NCBI RefSeq assembly: GCF_009709615.1
Contig: NZ_WJYA01000009.1
Location: 62,001 to 126,000, forward strand
Length of the DNA: 64,000 nucleotides
Direction of reading: 5' to 3'
DNA from: Winogradskyella ouciana
GTDB lineage: Bacteria > Bacteroidota > Bacteroidia > Flavobacteriales > Flavobacteriaceae
Shown: positions 36,966-44,555 of the stretch, in pieces
Position numbering within the stretch: position 1 is the stretch's first letter
Layout of the letters: every line of letters begins with the position of its first letter
Translations under genes and position numbers: made by a program
The notes under the pieces: generated by a model
Database searches by the model: none
Seen by the model: only the letters and a program-made list of their open reading frames with translations
Told to the model about the DNA's origin: nothing

Positions 36966-38108
36966 CTAAATTCTTGCAATTGCTTCTTTTATTATTTCTT
37001 CTGGTGCACATAATGAAAAGCGAACATAACCCTCACCATTACTCCCAAAAACAGTTCCTGGAGCAATGAAAATAGAATGCTTTTTCAATACCATATCCGT
37101 AAACTCTTCGGATTTTATGTTTGGCGGTAATTTTGCCCAAACAAACATTCCTGTGGCATGCTCATCGTATGTACAATTGAGTGCTTCTACTAATTTCCAA
37201 ATTAGTTCACGTCTTAGTTGATATACACTGTTTAAACTTACAAACCACATATCTGAACATTTTAAAGCTTCTATAGCACCTTTTTGGACACCATAAAACA
37301 TTCCGGAATCCATATTACTCTTCACCTTTAAAACAGCACTGAGATGCTCGTGGCTCCCTACAACCATACCTACCCTCCAGCCAGACATATTAAACGTCTT
37401 GCTAAATGAATTAAGCTCTAAACAGATGTCTTTAGCATTCCTATAACGCATAATACTTATAGGTCTTTCGTTTAATACGAAACTGTAAGGGTTATCGTTG
37501 ACGATAAGAATATTATGGCGTTTGCCAAAAGCAATGACCTCATCATAAAATTTGTTGGGTGCATTTGCGCCTGTTGGCATATGCGGATAATTAATCCACA
37601 TAATTTTTACTTTACTCAGGTCCATACGTTCTAAGGCTATAAAATCTGGTAACCAATGATTGTCTTCCTTTAAATCGTATAAAATTGGCTTCGCTTCCAA
37701 TAGTTTGGTTACAGAAGAATAAGTTGGGTACCCTGGATTTGGTATTAAAACCTCATCCCCTTTATTTAAAAATGCCATTGAAATATGCATTATACCTTCC
37801 TTACTGCCCAATAATGGCAGCACCTCTACTTGTCCGCTTAGGTTGACTTTAAAACGCTTTTTATAAAAATCAGCTATTTCTTCCCTTAGCTCTGGCAAGC
37901 CTTGGTAACTCTGATATTTATTTGCACCCTCATCATCTAAACTCTCTTTTAATTGAACTATTGCTTTAGAAGGAGGCTCTAAATCTGGGCTACCAATACC
38001 TAAGTTAATAATTGGTTTTCCTTGCGATTTTAAGAACGCAACTTCGCGCAACTTTTTAGAAAAGTAGTATTCTTCAACATGTTTTAAACGGTTGGATACT
38101 TCAATCAT
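36966..38108 (-). CDS. PLP-dependent aminotransferase of the aromatic operon
   Basis: The protein has 380 residues, fold type I class I/II. Motifs are NLGIGSPDLEPP, P-N-P-G-Y-P-T-Y, the INYPHMPTGA substrate-phosphate segment and the PLP lysine in NSFSKTFNMSGWRVG. Lying between pheA and tyrA, it most likely transaminates phenylpyruvate and 4-hydroxyphenylpyruvate to Phe and Tyr. The family cannot give exact specificity. Its start overlaps pheA by ATGA. Confidence 0.88.
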   Translation of the reverse strand: MIEVSNRLKHVEEYYFSKKLREVAFLKSQGKPIINLGIGSPDLEPPSKAIVQLKESLDDEGANKYQSYQGLPELREEIADFYKKRFKVNLSGQVEVLPLLGSKEGIMHISMAFLNKGDEVLIPNPGYPTYSSVTKLLEAKPILYDLKEDNHWLPDFIALERMDLSKVKIMWINYPHMPTGANAPNKFYDEVIAFGKRHNILIVNDNPYSFVLNERPISIMRYRNAKDICLELNSFSKTFNMSGWRVGMVVGSHEHLSAVLKVKSNMDSGMFYGVQKGAIEALKCSDMWFVSLNSVYQLRRELIWKLVEALNCTYDEHATGMFVWAKLPPNIKSEEFTDMVLKKHSIFIAPGTVFGSNGEGYVRFSLCAPEEIIKEAIARI

Positions 38109-38932
38109 AATCTTGCATTTTTATATTCGCCCAACACTTTAAAATTCTCTGCCATTAACTGCATAATGGAACTCGCTTTTTCGTAATATTTATAATCTTC
38201 AAAAGTGACATCGACAAAAAAGGCATATTTCCAAGGAGTATCAATTTTTGGTAAAGATTGAATTTTGGTTAGGTTTAGTTTACAATCACTCATTACGTTG
38301 AGTATTGTAGCTAAGCTACCACGTTTATGGTCTAATTCAAATTTTAAGGATGCCTTATTGATTCCTTTTCGTTCAACTTCGTAATTTTCTCGCTTAACAA
38401 TAACAAAGCGTGTTTCGTTATGTTTTATGGTTTGAACGCTTTCTGCCAAAACATCTAATCCATACAAATGCGCTGCTTTTTTGCTTGCAATGGCTGCAAT
38501 GCCTTTTATCTTTTCTTCTGAAATTTGTTTAGCTACGTCTGCTGTGTCCTTAGCTTCAACTAATTTAACATGCGGATAATCTTTAAAAAAGACTTTACAT
38601 TGGAGTAGAGCCATTGGGTGAGAATGCACTTCTTTTATAGATTCTACTGTTTCACCTTTTAATGCCAACAAATTATGCTGAATATCTAAATAGTACTCAC
38701 CAACCATAGTTAAATTATGATTGTCGATTAAAGCATAATTAGGGATAATTGAGCCAGCAATAGAATTCTCCAAAGCCATAACAACAAAATCCGTATTGCC
38801 TTTTAAAAGACTATCTACTGTACCGTCAAAGGACATACACTCAATCACATCTGCTTTATCGTTAAAATAAAGTTGAGCAACTTCGTGATGAAACGACCCC
38901 TTAATTCCTTGTATCGCTATTGGTTTTGTCAT
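38105..38932 (-). CDS. pheA: Prephenate dehydratase
   Basis: The protein has 275 residues: a two-lobe catalytic domain (about 1-180), ending with ETRFVIV (the catalytic T-R-F), and a C-terminal ACT domain (about 195-265). It decarboxylates and dehydrates prephenate to phenylpyruvate. In the ACT domain the Phe-binding motif GALV reads GSLA, and the ESRP motif reads IQSLP, so Phe feedback may differ from E. coli. I recall similar changes in other Bacteroidota. It is the first gene of the operon. Its ATG lies only 3 bases after the leader terminator (38936-38967). Confidence 0.93.
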   Translation of the reverse strand: MTKPIAIQGIKGSFHHEVAQLYFNDKADVIECMSFDGTVDSLLKGNTDFVVMALENSIAGSIIPNYALIDNHNLTMVGEYYLDIQHNLLALKGETVESIKEVHSHPMALLQCKVFFKDYPHVKLVEAKDTADVAKQISEEKIKGIAAIASKKAAHLYGLDVLAESVQTIKHNETRFVIVKRENYEVERKGINKASLKFELDHKRGSLATILNVMSDCKLNLTKIQSLPKIDTPWKYAFFVDVTFEDYKYYEKASSIMQLMAENFKVLGEYKNARL

Positions 38933-38935
38933 AAT

Positions 38936-38967
38936 AAAAAAAGCCTCGATGTTATCGAGACTTTTTT
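38936..38967 (-). terminator. Attenuator terminator before pheA
   Basis: On the minus strand AAAAAAGTCTCGAT, loop AAC, ATCGAGGCTTTTTT form a 14-bp stem with one G-U pair and a run of seven U. It lies between the promoter and pheA, and ends within 3 bases of the pheA ATG. No other gene ends there, so it must act on the pheA transcript itself. Confidence 0.85.
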
Positions 38968-38994
38968 AATTTATATTTTAAATAAAACATACCC

Positions 38995-39001
38995 AGTCTC
39001 G
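38995..39001 (-). promoter_or_regulatory. Antiterminator arm of the pheA leader
   Basis: The RNA reads CGAGACT, 5-11 bases after the leader-peptide stop. It is exactly complementary to AGTCTCG (38956-38962) in the 5' arm of the terminator. Pairing of the two would prevent the terminator. A ribosome finishing the leader peptide would cover this site. Confidence 0.7.
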
Positions 39002-39006
39002 TTCCT

Positions 39007-39057
39007 TTAGCTATAAAAGAAATAAAACCAGTTAAAATATGTTTTAGATGTGTTCAT
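39007..39057 (-). CDS. Aromatic-rich leader peptide of the pheA operon
   Basis: The ORF has 16 codons plus stop and encodes MNTSKTYFNWFYFFYS: four Phe, three Tyr, one Trp, eight aromatic residues in sixteen, with five in a row (WFYFF counted with its neighbours). Leader peptides with runs of the regulated amino acid are the sensor of transcription attenuation (for example E. coli PheL and TrpL). Stalling at scarce Phe/Tyr/Trp-tRNA would leave the CGAGACT arm free to block the terminator. No other use for this ORF is apparent. Inference from sequence only. Confidence 0.75.
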   Translation of the reverse strand: MNTSKTYFNWFYFFYS

Positions 39058-39064
39058 ATTTATT

Positions 39065-39080
39065 TTCCACAAATGTGGAA
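39065..39080. promoter_or_regulatory. Inverted repeat at the pheA operon transcription start
   Basis: TTCCACAAATGTGGAA (6-bp arms, 4-base centre) lies 8 bases before the leader ORF start and about 17 bases downstream of the -7 box. It could be an operator or the first hairpin of the leader RNA. Confidence 0.45.
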
Positions 39081-39096
39081 GTCTTTAATTATGTGG

Positions 39097-39127
39097 CTAA
39101 TGTAATTAATATTTTTACAAATCAAAA
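39097..39127 (-). promoter_or_regulatory. Likely promoter of the pheA operon
   Basis: On the minus strand TTTTG (39127-39123), an 18-base spacer and TACATTAG (39104-39097) approximate TTTG/TAnnTTTG. The RNA would start about 30 bases before the leader ORF. Confidence 0.45.
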
Positions 39128-39206
39128 TGCTTGGATTAGTTTTTTGAAATTAATTTTTAAGTTTTAAAGAATAACCAATTATTACTTCATAAAATTATAT
39201 AATCCT

Positions 39207-39214
39207 TACTTTTG
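39207..39214 (+). promoter_or_regulatory. Likely gldA promoter -7 box
   Basis: TACTTTTG fits TAnnTTTG exactly, 18 bases before the gldA ATG. No clear -33 TTTG is seen, and the leader would be very short. Confidence 0.4.
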
Positions 39215-39231
39215 ATTAAACTTTTTCCAAT

Positions 39232-40134
39232 ATGTCTATTGAAGTTAAAAACATTACAAAGCTTTATAAGGATCAAAAAGCGCTCAATAATGTTTCGTTT
39301 AAGGTGAAAGATGCTGAAATAGTTGGCTTTTTAGGACCAAATGGTGCTGGAAAATCCACAATGATGAAGATTCTAACCACTTATATTGAAGCTTCTGAAG
39401 GCTCTGCAAATGTTAATGGTTTTGATGTTAACACCAATAAGAAGAATGTACAAAGCAGTGTTGGTTATCTACCAGAACACAATCCACTTTATACGGATTT
39501 GTACGTAAAAGAGTATTTAAATTTTAATGCTAATGTATATGGCGCTTCAAAATCTAGAATTGAAGACGTTATTGAGCTGACTGGTTTAACTCCAGAGGCG
39601 CACAAAAAAATCGGCCAATTGTCTAAAGGCTACAGGCAACGTGTTGGTTTGGCAAATGCCTTATTACACAATCCTGATGTGTTGATTTTAGATGAACCGA
39701 CAACTGGCTTAGACCCAAATCAGTTAGTGGACATTAGAAATTTAATTAGAACTATTGGCAAAGAAAAAACCGTTTTTCTATCCACACACATTATGCAAGA
39801 AGTTGAAGCGATGTGCGATCGTGTGATAATTATAAATAAAGGCGAAGTTGTTGCTGACAAATATTTAAAAGATTTAAGAGACGGAGAGAAACAGGTTGTT
39901 ATTGTAGAGTTTGACTATCGTGTAGAAGATGCGTTTTTGCTAAAATTACCTAAAGTTACTTCGGTAAAAAACACACACGATTTTATCTACGAAATCACTT
40001 TTTCTACCAAAGATGATATGCGTTCTCATGTGTTTGATTTTGCACATGATAACAAGTTGAAAATCCTACAGCTCAATCAGAAAAATGCAAGTTTGGAGAG
40101 TTTGTTTAGGGAATTGACTAGTAGCCCATCCTAA
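39232..40134 (+). CDS. gldA: Gliding-associated ABC transporter ATPase GldA
   Basis: The protein has 300 residues. Walker A is GPNGAGKST (about residues 37-45), the signature is LSKGYRQRVGLA, and Walker B is VLILDEPTTGLDP, followed by the H-loop STHIMQEVE. The C-terminal 80 residues are a typical regulatory extension. It matches GldA by length and start (SIEVKNITKLYKDQKALNN). GldA works with the GldF/GldG membrane proteins, which are not in this window, in gliding of F. johnsoniae. A generic ABC exporter ATPase is the alternative. Confidence 0.85.
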   Translation: MSIEVKNITKLYKDQKALNNVSFKVKDAEIVGFLGPNGAGKSTMMKILTTYIEASEGSANVNGFDVNTNKKNVQSSVGYLPEHNPLYTDLYVKEYLNFNANVYGASKSRIEDVIELTGLTPEAHKKIGQLSKGYRQRVGLANALLHNPDVLILDEPTTGLDPNQLVDIRNLIRTIGKEKTVFLSTHIMQEVEAMCDRVIIINKGEVVADKYLKDLRDGEKQVVIVEFDYRVEDAFLLKLPKVTSVKNTHDFIYEITFSTKDDMRSHVFDFAHDNKLKILQLNQKNASLESLFRELTSSPS

Positions 40135-40141
40135 TCTTCCT

Positions 40142-40175
40142 ACTTCAACTGTGCTCAGTACAGGCTCAAGAAGGA
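40142..40175. repeat. Degenerate dispersed intergenic element
   Basis: ACTTCAACTGTGCTCAGTAC lies between gldA and the next gene, with CTTC/GAAG at the ends. It resembles short elements I recall scattered between genes in flavobacteria. The sequence is imperfect and no function is known. Confidence 0.35.
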
Positions 40176-40197
40176 ACTCTTAATGTTATGAAGATAT

Positions 40198-40941
40198 CTA
40201 ATCAAAAATCAATTGTCCAGTATAAATCCTCTCGACATCTACAATAGGTGGCTGGTTTACCGCTATAACATTTCCTGTTCCTCTAAGCTCTCCTGTTAAG
40301 GATTGTATTGGGTTTACAATCATATCATTGCTTCCTCTATGACTAATATCTACATTCTGAGCTATTAAATCTTCTCCTTCAAAACGACCAGAACCAGCGA
40401 AGAAACCTACAAACAAATTTTCAGCAGTTCCCTCAATATAAAACGAGGAAATATTATTAGATATAATATTTAATTCATCGGAATTTAGAGTTAATCTAAA
40501 ATCGCCAACTGTAAATTCAACATTTTCATTGTAGTCTTCTGAGATTAGATTTAAACTTGGATAAGTTAGAGTGCTATTGGAAGACACCTCGTATTGTGAC
40601 GAATTTCTTATCTCTGTTAAGTTAGGTGCTTCTACATAAATCTTAGTGATACCATAGTCCCTAACATAATTACAGGTATTCCCGTCCGTAAGCACTAATC
40701 GATTACCTATAACCTCAGCTTTGACATCATTCAGTAAATTTTCACCTGTTTCTATAGTGACTTTATAGCCTGAAGCCTCAGAAATAAAAAGCTCTATGTC
40801 TCTATTGACTAAAATCCTTTCAAAATCTGAAACCTCAACCTCTTGTTGAATAATGTTTCCTGAAGTCTGAAAGCAATCGTTAGCGTCTTCACTGTTACAG
40901 GCGAACATTAGAAAAACACATATGTAAATTATTTTTTTCAT
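40198..40941 (-). CDS. DUF2807 (head GIN domain) lipoprotein
   Basis: The protein has 247 residues and a lipoprotein signal (VFLMFAC). The rest has the repeating strand pattern of the head GIN/DUF2807 beta-helix: V-N-R-D-I-E-L-F-I, Y-K-V-T-I-E-T, L-N-L-I-S-E-D, L-N-I-I-S-N-N. These are surface or periplasmic beta-solenoid proteins of unknown function. Its start overlaps the PagL-like gene upstream by ATGA, so the two are coupled. Confidence 0.8.
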   Translation of the reverse strand: MKKIIYICVFLMFACNSEDANDCFQTSGNIIQQEVEVSDFERILVNRDIELFISEASGYKVTIETGENLLNDVKAEVIGNRLVLTDGNTCNYVRDYGITKIYVEAPNLTEIRNSSQYEVSSNSTLTYPSLNLISEDYNENVEFTVGDFRLTLNSDELNIISNNISSFYIEGTAENLFVGFFAGSGRFEGEDLIAQNVDISHRGSNDMIVNPIQSLTGELRGTGNVIAVNQPPIVDVERIYTGQLIFD

Positions 40942-42032
40942 AGTCTTACTCCAATTCCAAATTCAACAGCTTCAGCTTTTGCTCCATGGGACTTCAAAGT
41001 TATAGCACCAAAGAATTTGTTTCCAAAATAACGTTTTAATCCCATTCGCATATAGGTTCTTCCTTCAAAATCAAAAGGGTAATATACATAATAGCCCAAT
41101 TGTGTTTCTATGGACATCTTATTGATAAAAAGCTCATGTCCTGCGAATAACCCAACACGTTTATAATCTTCATCTCCGCTAACATTCTCTTCTGGAAAGG
41201 AAACAGATTGATAATAAATTAGCTCTTTTAAAAAGTTTGAAAAAAATACATCAGCACCAAATTGAACAGCACTAATGTGGCTCAAACGTTTATCGGCATA
41301 AGCGGACACCACATAAAAAGGAAATTGACCACTGCCAATAATATCGCTTTGGTTAATACCGCTTCTAAAGGCGATATTGTATTTAATGCGTTCCGTGAAT
41401 TTATCGTCGTCTAGGTTATCAATAAACTCTTGATCTTCTTCATCTAAATTATAGTTTAACCCTACGTTAAAAGCGATGGTGTTAACACTTGTGTTTGGCG
41501 CTTTTACATTAGCATTAGAATAGTGAATTAAAGACAAACCCGCTTGCAAACCGGCACGATCAATCAGTCGTTCTTTTTTATAATTCAGCATTAGATATGT
41601 TGAGCTCAACAAATGCGAACCAAAGGCAATGTTCTTATGGTTTTCCAATTTATCGTATGGATTGGTATTATAGGCTATACCTTGACCCACACGAAGCGTT
41701 AGATTTCGCTTAAAAAAGTAGAAATTGTAATGCGCATACAGTCCATAATTATTCCCCAGAACATCATTTTTTAAATCTTGATAAATAAATGAAGCGCCAT
41801 AATCTGGATAGTTAAAACGTTGTTCCCAAGCTTCGTTTCCAAAGGTTTTTTTGTTCCAACTTAAAATAACACCTTCAGGATGACCTGTAATTAAATGAAG
41901 AATATCGTTATTATGAAGTGCAATGTTTCCTGAGAAATAATTCAAATCGAAATACGAGTCAGACGTTCTCTTTTCTTGAGAAAACAACAGCAATCCAAAT
42001 AGAATTATAAAACCTGTAAGCCAGTACTTCAT
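40938..42032 (-). CDS. PagL-like lipid A 3-O-deacylase / acyloxyacyl hydrolase barrel
   Basis: The protein has 364 residues from ATG 42032, which gives the signal MKYWLTGFIILFGLLLFSQ; the upstream ATG would spoil it. It is a predicted outer-membrane barrel. LIHYSNANVKAPN (about residues 160-175) matches the catalytic H-x-S-N and following Pro-Asn of PagL, which removes an acyl chain from lipid A. It ends in a strand with FGIGVRL. It is coupled to the DUF2807 lipoprotein. Enzyme activity is inferred. Confidence 0.8.
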   Translation of the reverse strand: MKYWLTGFIILFGLLLFSQEKRTSDSYFDLNYFSGNIALHNNDILHLITGHPEGVILSWNKKTFGNEAWEQRFNYPDYGASFIYQDLKNDVLGNNYGLYAHYNFYFFKRNLTLRVGQGIAYNTNPYDKLENHKNIAFGSHLLSSTYLMLNYKKERLIDRAGLQAGLSLIHYSNANVKAPNTSVNTIAFNVGLNYNLDEEDQEFIDNLDDDKFTERIKYNIAFRSGINQSDIIGSGQFPFYVVSAYADKRLSHISAVQFGADVFFSNFLKELIYYQSVSFPEENVSGDEDYKRVGLFAGHELFINKMSIETQLGYYVYYPFDFEGRTYMRMGLKRYFGNKFFGAITLKSHGAKAEAVEFGIGVRL

Positions 42033-42053
42033 AGATAATATGGTTACTAGCAA

Positions 42054-42266
42054 AAGTAATAGAATAATTAATTTAAAAACAAGGTCGCCAATAAAGATAC
42101 TGCTGTTATCAATAATAGCTTTATAGCAAACCTAAATTCGGCCTTGTTATTTTTTATAAGTTTCATTTTTAAGGGGCTTTGAAATACAATACAAATATGA
42201 AGCACAATATCCGTTTTAGTGTTAAGCTAAGTCTAAGGAAATGTTACCGTTTAATAAATGTTTATA
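42054..42266. other. 213-base gap with no gene
   Basis: The gap lies between the PagL-like gene start and cysH. It is AT-rich. I see no ORF or strong hairpin. Confidence 0.4.
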
Positions 42267-42887
42267 CTACTGTAAATGAATGCCACACTCTCTATTTTGT
42301 AAGACTTTTATAGGGTCGAAATAATCTATATTCTTTGGTAACTGATGCTTTTCTAAATACGCATCTAAATCGGCATCACTCCAATAATAAAATGGACTGA
42401 CTTTTAGAATACCATCCTTGCTATAGCTTAAAATGTCCTTCTTGTTTCTATATTCGGTTTGTCTTACTCTAATATTAGTAAACCAAACATCTGGATTTTG
42501 TTCTTTTAAGGCACGTCTAAAGGGCTCTAACTTTACCACTTCAGAGAAAACGGAATGGTTATTATCACCTATGTTGGGTAAACCAATGGTTTTATCGATT
42601 TCTTCCTTGGTCAACAAGGATTGGTACTTTTGAATGTTAAGATTGTAATCTTTTATTAAACTTGAGGCGTGAGTATAGGTATTTGGCTCATTATATAATG
42701 TATCACACCAAACCACTCTAATATTTTTATCATGACGAGACATTGTGCTCAATAATACTGCTGAATAGACACCAAAACTCGTCGTTACTATTCTATTGTC
42801 TGACAACCTCAAAGCCCATTCAACAATCTCATCAGGCGTTCTGTTTCTTAATTTTTTATTCCAAATATCTAGATCTAATCTAATCAT
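42267..42887 (-). CDS. cysH: Phosphoadenylyl-sulfate reductase
   Basis: The protein has 206 residues. The P-loop region TTSFGVYSAVLLSTMSR and VVWCDTLYNEPNTY (PAPS/APS reductase fold), then RQTEYRNKKDIL and the C-terminal RECGIHLQ with the catalytic Cys, fit assimilatory sulfonucleotide reductases. It lacks the CC...CxxC iron-sulfur ligands of APS reductases, so it is the thioredoxin-type (PAPS) form. It reduces activated sulfate to sulfite. It sits beside an Rrf2 regulator and a palindrome in the promoter (42919-42935). Confidence 0.88.
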   Translation of the reverse strand: MIRLDLDIWNKKLRNRTPDEIVEWALRLSDNRIVTTSFGVYSAVLLSTMSRHDKNIRVVWCDTLYNEPNTYTHASSLIKDYNLNIQKYQSLLTKEEIDKTIGLPNIGDNNHSVFSEVVKLEPFRRALKEQNPDVWFTNIRVRQTEYRNKKDILSYSKDGILKVSPFYYWSDADLDAYLEKHQLPKNIDYFDPIKVLQNRECGIHLQ

Positions 42888-42918
42888 TACTTAAGCTTTA
42901 AAATTTTAATACCATTAA

Positions 42919-42935
42919 CCTATAGACTTAGTAGG
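42919..42935. promoter_or_regulatory. Possible Rrf2 operator in the cysH promoter
   Basis: CCTA, nine bases, TAGG form an inverted repeat. It overlaps the expected start of transcription, just downstream of the -7 box, as for a repressor. The nearby Rrf2 gene is the obvious candidate. Confidence 0.4.
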
Positions 42936-42942
42936 GTAAATG

Positions 42943-42950
42943 CAAACATA
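42943..42950 (-). promoter_or_regulatory. Likely cysH promoter -7 box
   Basis: On the minus strand TATGTTTG fits TAnnTTTG exactly and lies 56 bases before the cysH ATG. Confidence 0.45.
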
Positions 42951-42999
42951 TAGATAATTAAGTATTTTTCTGAATATTAATTTAAAAATATAGTTGGGT

Positions 43000-43413
43000 T
43001 TAAGGATGAGACAAATCAGCTAGGCTTGTATTTCTAAAAATCTCTAAGGTATTATCCCTTACTTTAATCATTATGTTATGAACGGCACAAGCGTTTTCAT
43101 CTGGACAGTCGTCGCACTTTTCATAAAAATTCAGACTCACGCAAGGCACCATAGCTATTGGCCCCTCTAATAATCTCATTATGCTTGTCATTGGAATTTC
43201 TTTTGGGTCTTTTAATAAATAATAGCCACCACCTTTGCCTTTTTTTGAGCCTAAAATTCCATTTTTCTTTAAAGTGAGCAATATGCTTTCTAAAAATTTT
43301 TGAGAAATATTTTCTGCTTTGGAGATTGAAGAAATCTGAACAGGAACCCTATCTTCTTTCTTAGCTAAATGCACTAAAGCTTTTATCCCATATTTTGTTT
43401 TCTTTGAAAGCAT
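43000..43413 (-). CDS. Rrf2-family transcriptional regulator
   Basis: The protein has 137 residues. The winged-helix N-terminus (KTKYGIKALVHLAKKEDRVPVQISSI) is followed by the wing GILGSKKGKGGGYYLL. The C-terminal part has four cysteines: one in V-P-C-V-S and three in C-D-D-C-P-D-E-N-A-C. These could bind an iron-sulfur cluster as in IscR/NsrR-type members, which use three Cys. It sits between cysH and metX, so a role in sulfur metabolism is likely. An inverted repeat just upstream of its start suggests autoregulation. Confidence 0.88.
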   Translation of the reverse strand: MLSKKTKYGIKALVHLAKKEDRVPVQISSISKAENISQKFLESILLTLKKNGILGSKKGKGGGYYLLKDPKEIPMTSIMRLLEGPIAMVPCVSLNFYEKCDDCPDENACAVHNIMIKVRDNTLEIFRNTSLADLSHP

Positions 43414-43414
43414 A

Positions 43415-43454
43415 GTGTAAATCTAATACATTTTTATAACTCTATGATTTACAC
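43415..43454. promoter_or_regulatory. Inverted repeat before the Rrf2 gene
   Basis: GTGTAAATC (43415-43423) and GATTTACAC (43446-43454) are perfect 9-base inverted arms, starting 2 bases before the start codon at 43413. They could be an autoregulatory operator or an RNA hairpin that hides the start. Confidence 0.5.
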
Positions 43455-43489
43455 TTTTGCCAATTAAAAAATCTACAGTTATATCTAAT

Positions 43490-44485
43490 TTATGCTATCA
43501 TTTCTTTCTTTTTTATACTAAAAACTGGGCGTAAAAGTTTAGCTAATTGATGATATTCGATTAAAAAGGCATCATGCCCATGTATAGACTTTATCTCACC
43601 AATGGTTACGTTTTCTTTTACTGATTTTAGTTCCACAAAAGTCTTCCAGTTTTCTTCAGGTTTAAATAACAAATCTGAATTAATGGTTATTATATGAATA
43701 TCTGCCGTTATGTGTTTAGCAATTGACCCAAATCTGAGTTCACCTTCACCTTGCGTAATATCTATGGTTCTTAAAATTTGATTCATCATTTTATAGGCTT
43801 TTAGATGAAATCTGTTTGAAAGATTGTCTCCATGATAATTCAGCCAAGATTCCACATTAAAAAAGGTACTCATTTTTTTTGATCGCTCAAATTTCTGGGT
43901 CAATGACTCTGGTGTACGGTATAATGTCATTGCATGTCTTCTTGCGTCTTCAAGTGGTTTTGAAGAGTTCTTTAGAATAGCATCTTGTATATGACAATTG
44001 GCAATAATCCAGTCCGTAGATTTCCAATCTGTAGCGATTGGGATAAGATGTTCAATTAAATAGGGTTTCAACGCTGCCAATTCCCAAGCGATACCTCCTC
44101 CAACAGAACCACCTATAACAGCATACAGTTCATTTATATTTAATCGCTCTAAGCCTATTGCAAACAATTTGGCAATGTCCCTAGCCGTAAAATCCTTATA
44201 GTTATCAATTAGGTTTTCTCTAATATCATCATAACCATTGCCGGGAATATTAAAGGCTATAATTGTGTAATAATTAGTGTCTATACATTTATTATCACCT
44301 ATTAAATCATTCCACCAGCCATTTTCGCCAATTACATTTGAGTTTCCGGTAAGCGCATGATTGACTAATATTATCGGTGCAGTACCCAGAGTAACACCAA
44401 AAATTTGATAAGACAATGAAATAGCTACAGTCTCACCATTTTTAATTCTATAATTTGGAATATTAATATGTTTTAAGTTTCTCAT
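43490..44485 (-). CDS. metX: Homoserine O-acetyltransferase (MetX-type)
   Basis: The protein has 331 residues, alpha/beta-hydrolase fold. The conserved NHALTGNS, the nucleophile motif GGSVGGGIAWELAALKP, the Asp in INSDLLF and the His in IHGHDAF match homoserine acetyltransferases. It activates homoserine for sulfhydrylation by MetY, which is encoded 70 bases upstream in the same direction. It is therefore under the SAM-I riboswitch before metY. Succinyl-CoA specificity cannot be excluded from sequence. Confidence 0.9.
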   Translation of the reverse strand: MRNLKHINIPNYRIKNGETVAISLSYQIFGVTLGTAPIILVNHALTGNSNVIGENGWWNDLIGDNKCIDTNYYTIIAFNIPGNGYDDIRENLIDNYKDFTARDIAKLFAIGLERLNINELYAVIGGSVGGGIAWELAALKPYLIEHLIPIATDWKSTDWIIANCHIQDAILKNSSKPLEDARRHAMTLYRTPESLTQKFERSKKMSTFFNVESWLNYHGDNLSNRFHLKAYKMMNQILRTIDITQGEGELRFGSIAKHITADIHIITINSDLLFKPEENWKTFVELKSVKENVTIGEIKSIHGHDAFLIEYHQLAKLLRPVFSIKKKEMIA

Positions 44486-44555
44486 GAATCTTTTTTTAAG
44501 ATTAACAGATGCCCTAGTACAAGGACATCTGTTCTAAACTAAACAACACTAAAGG

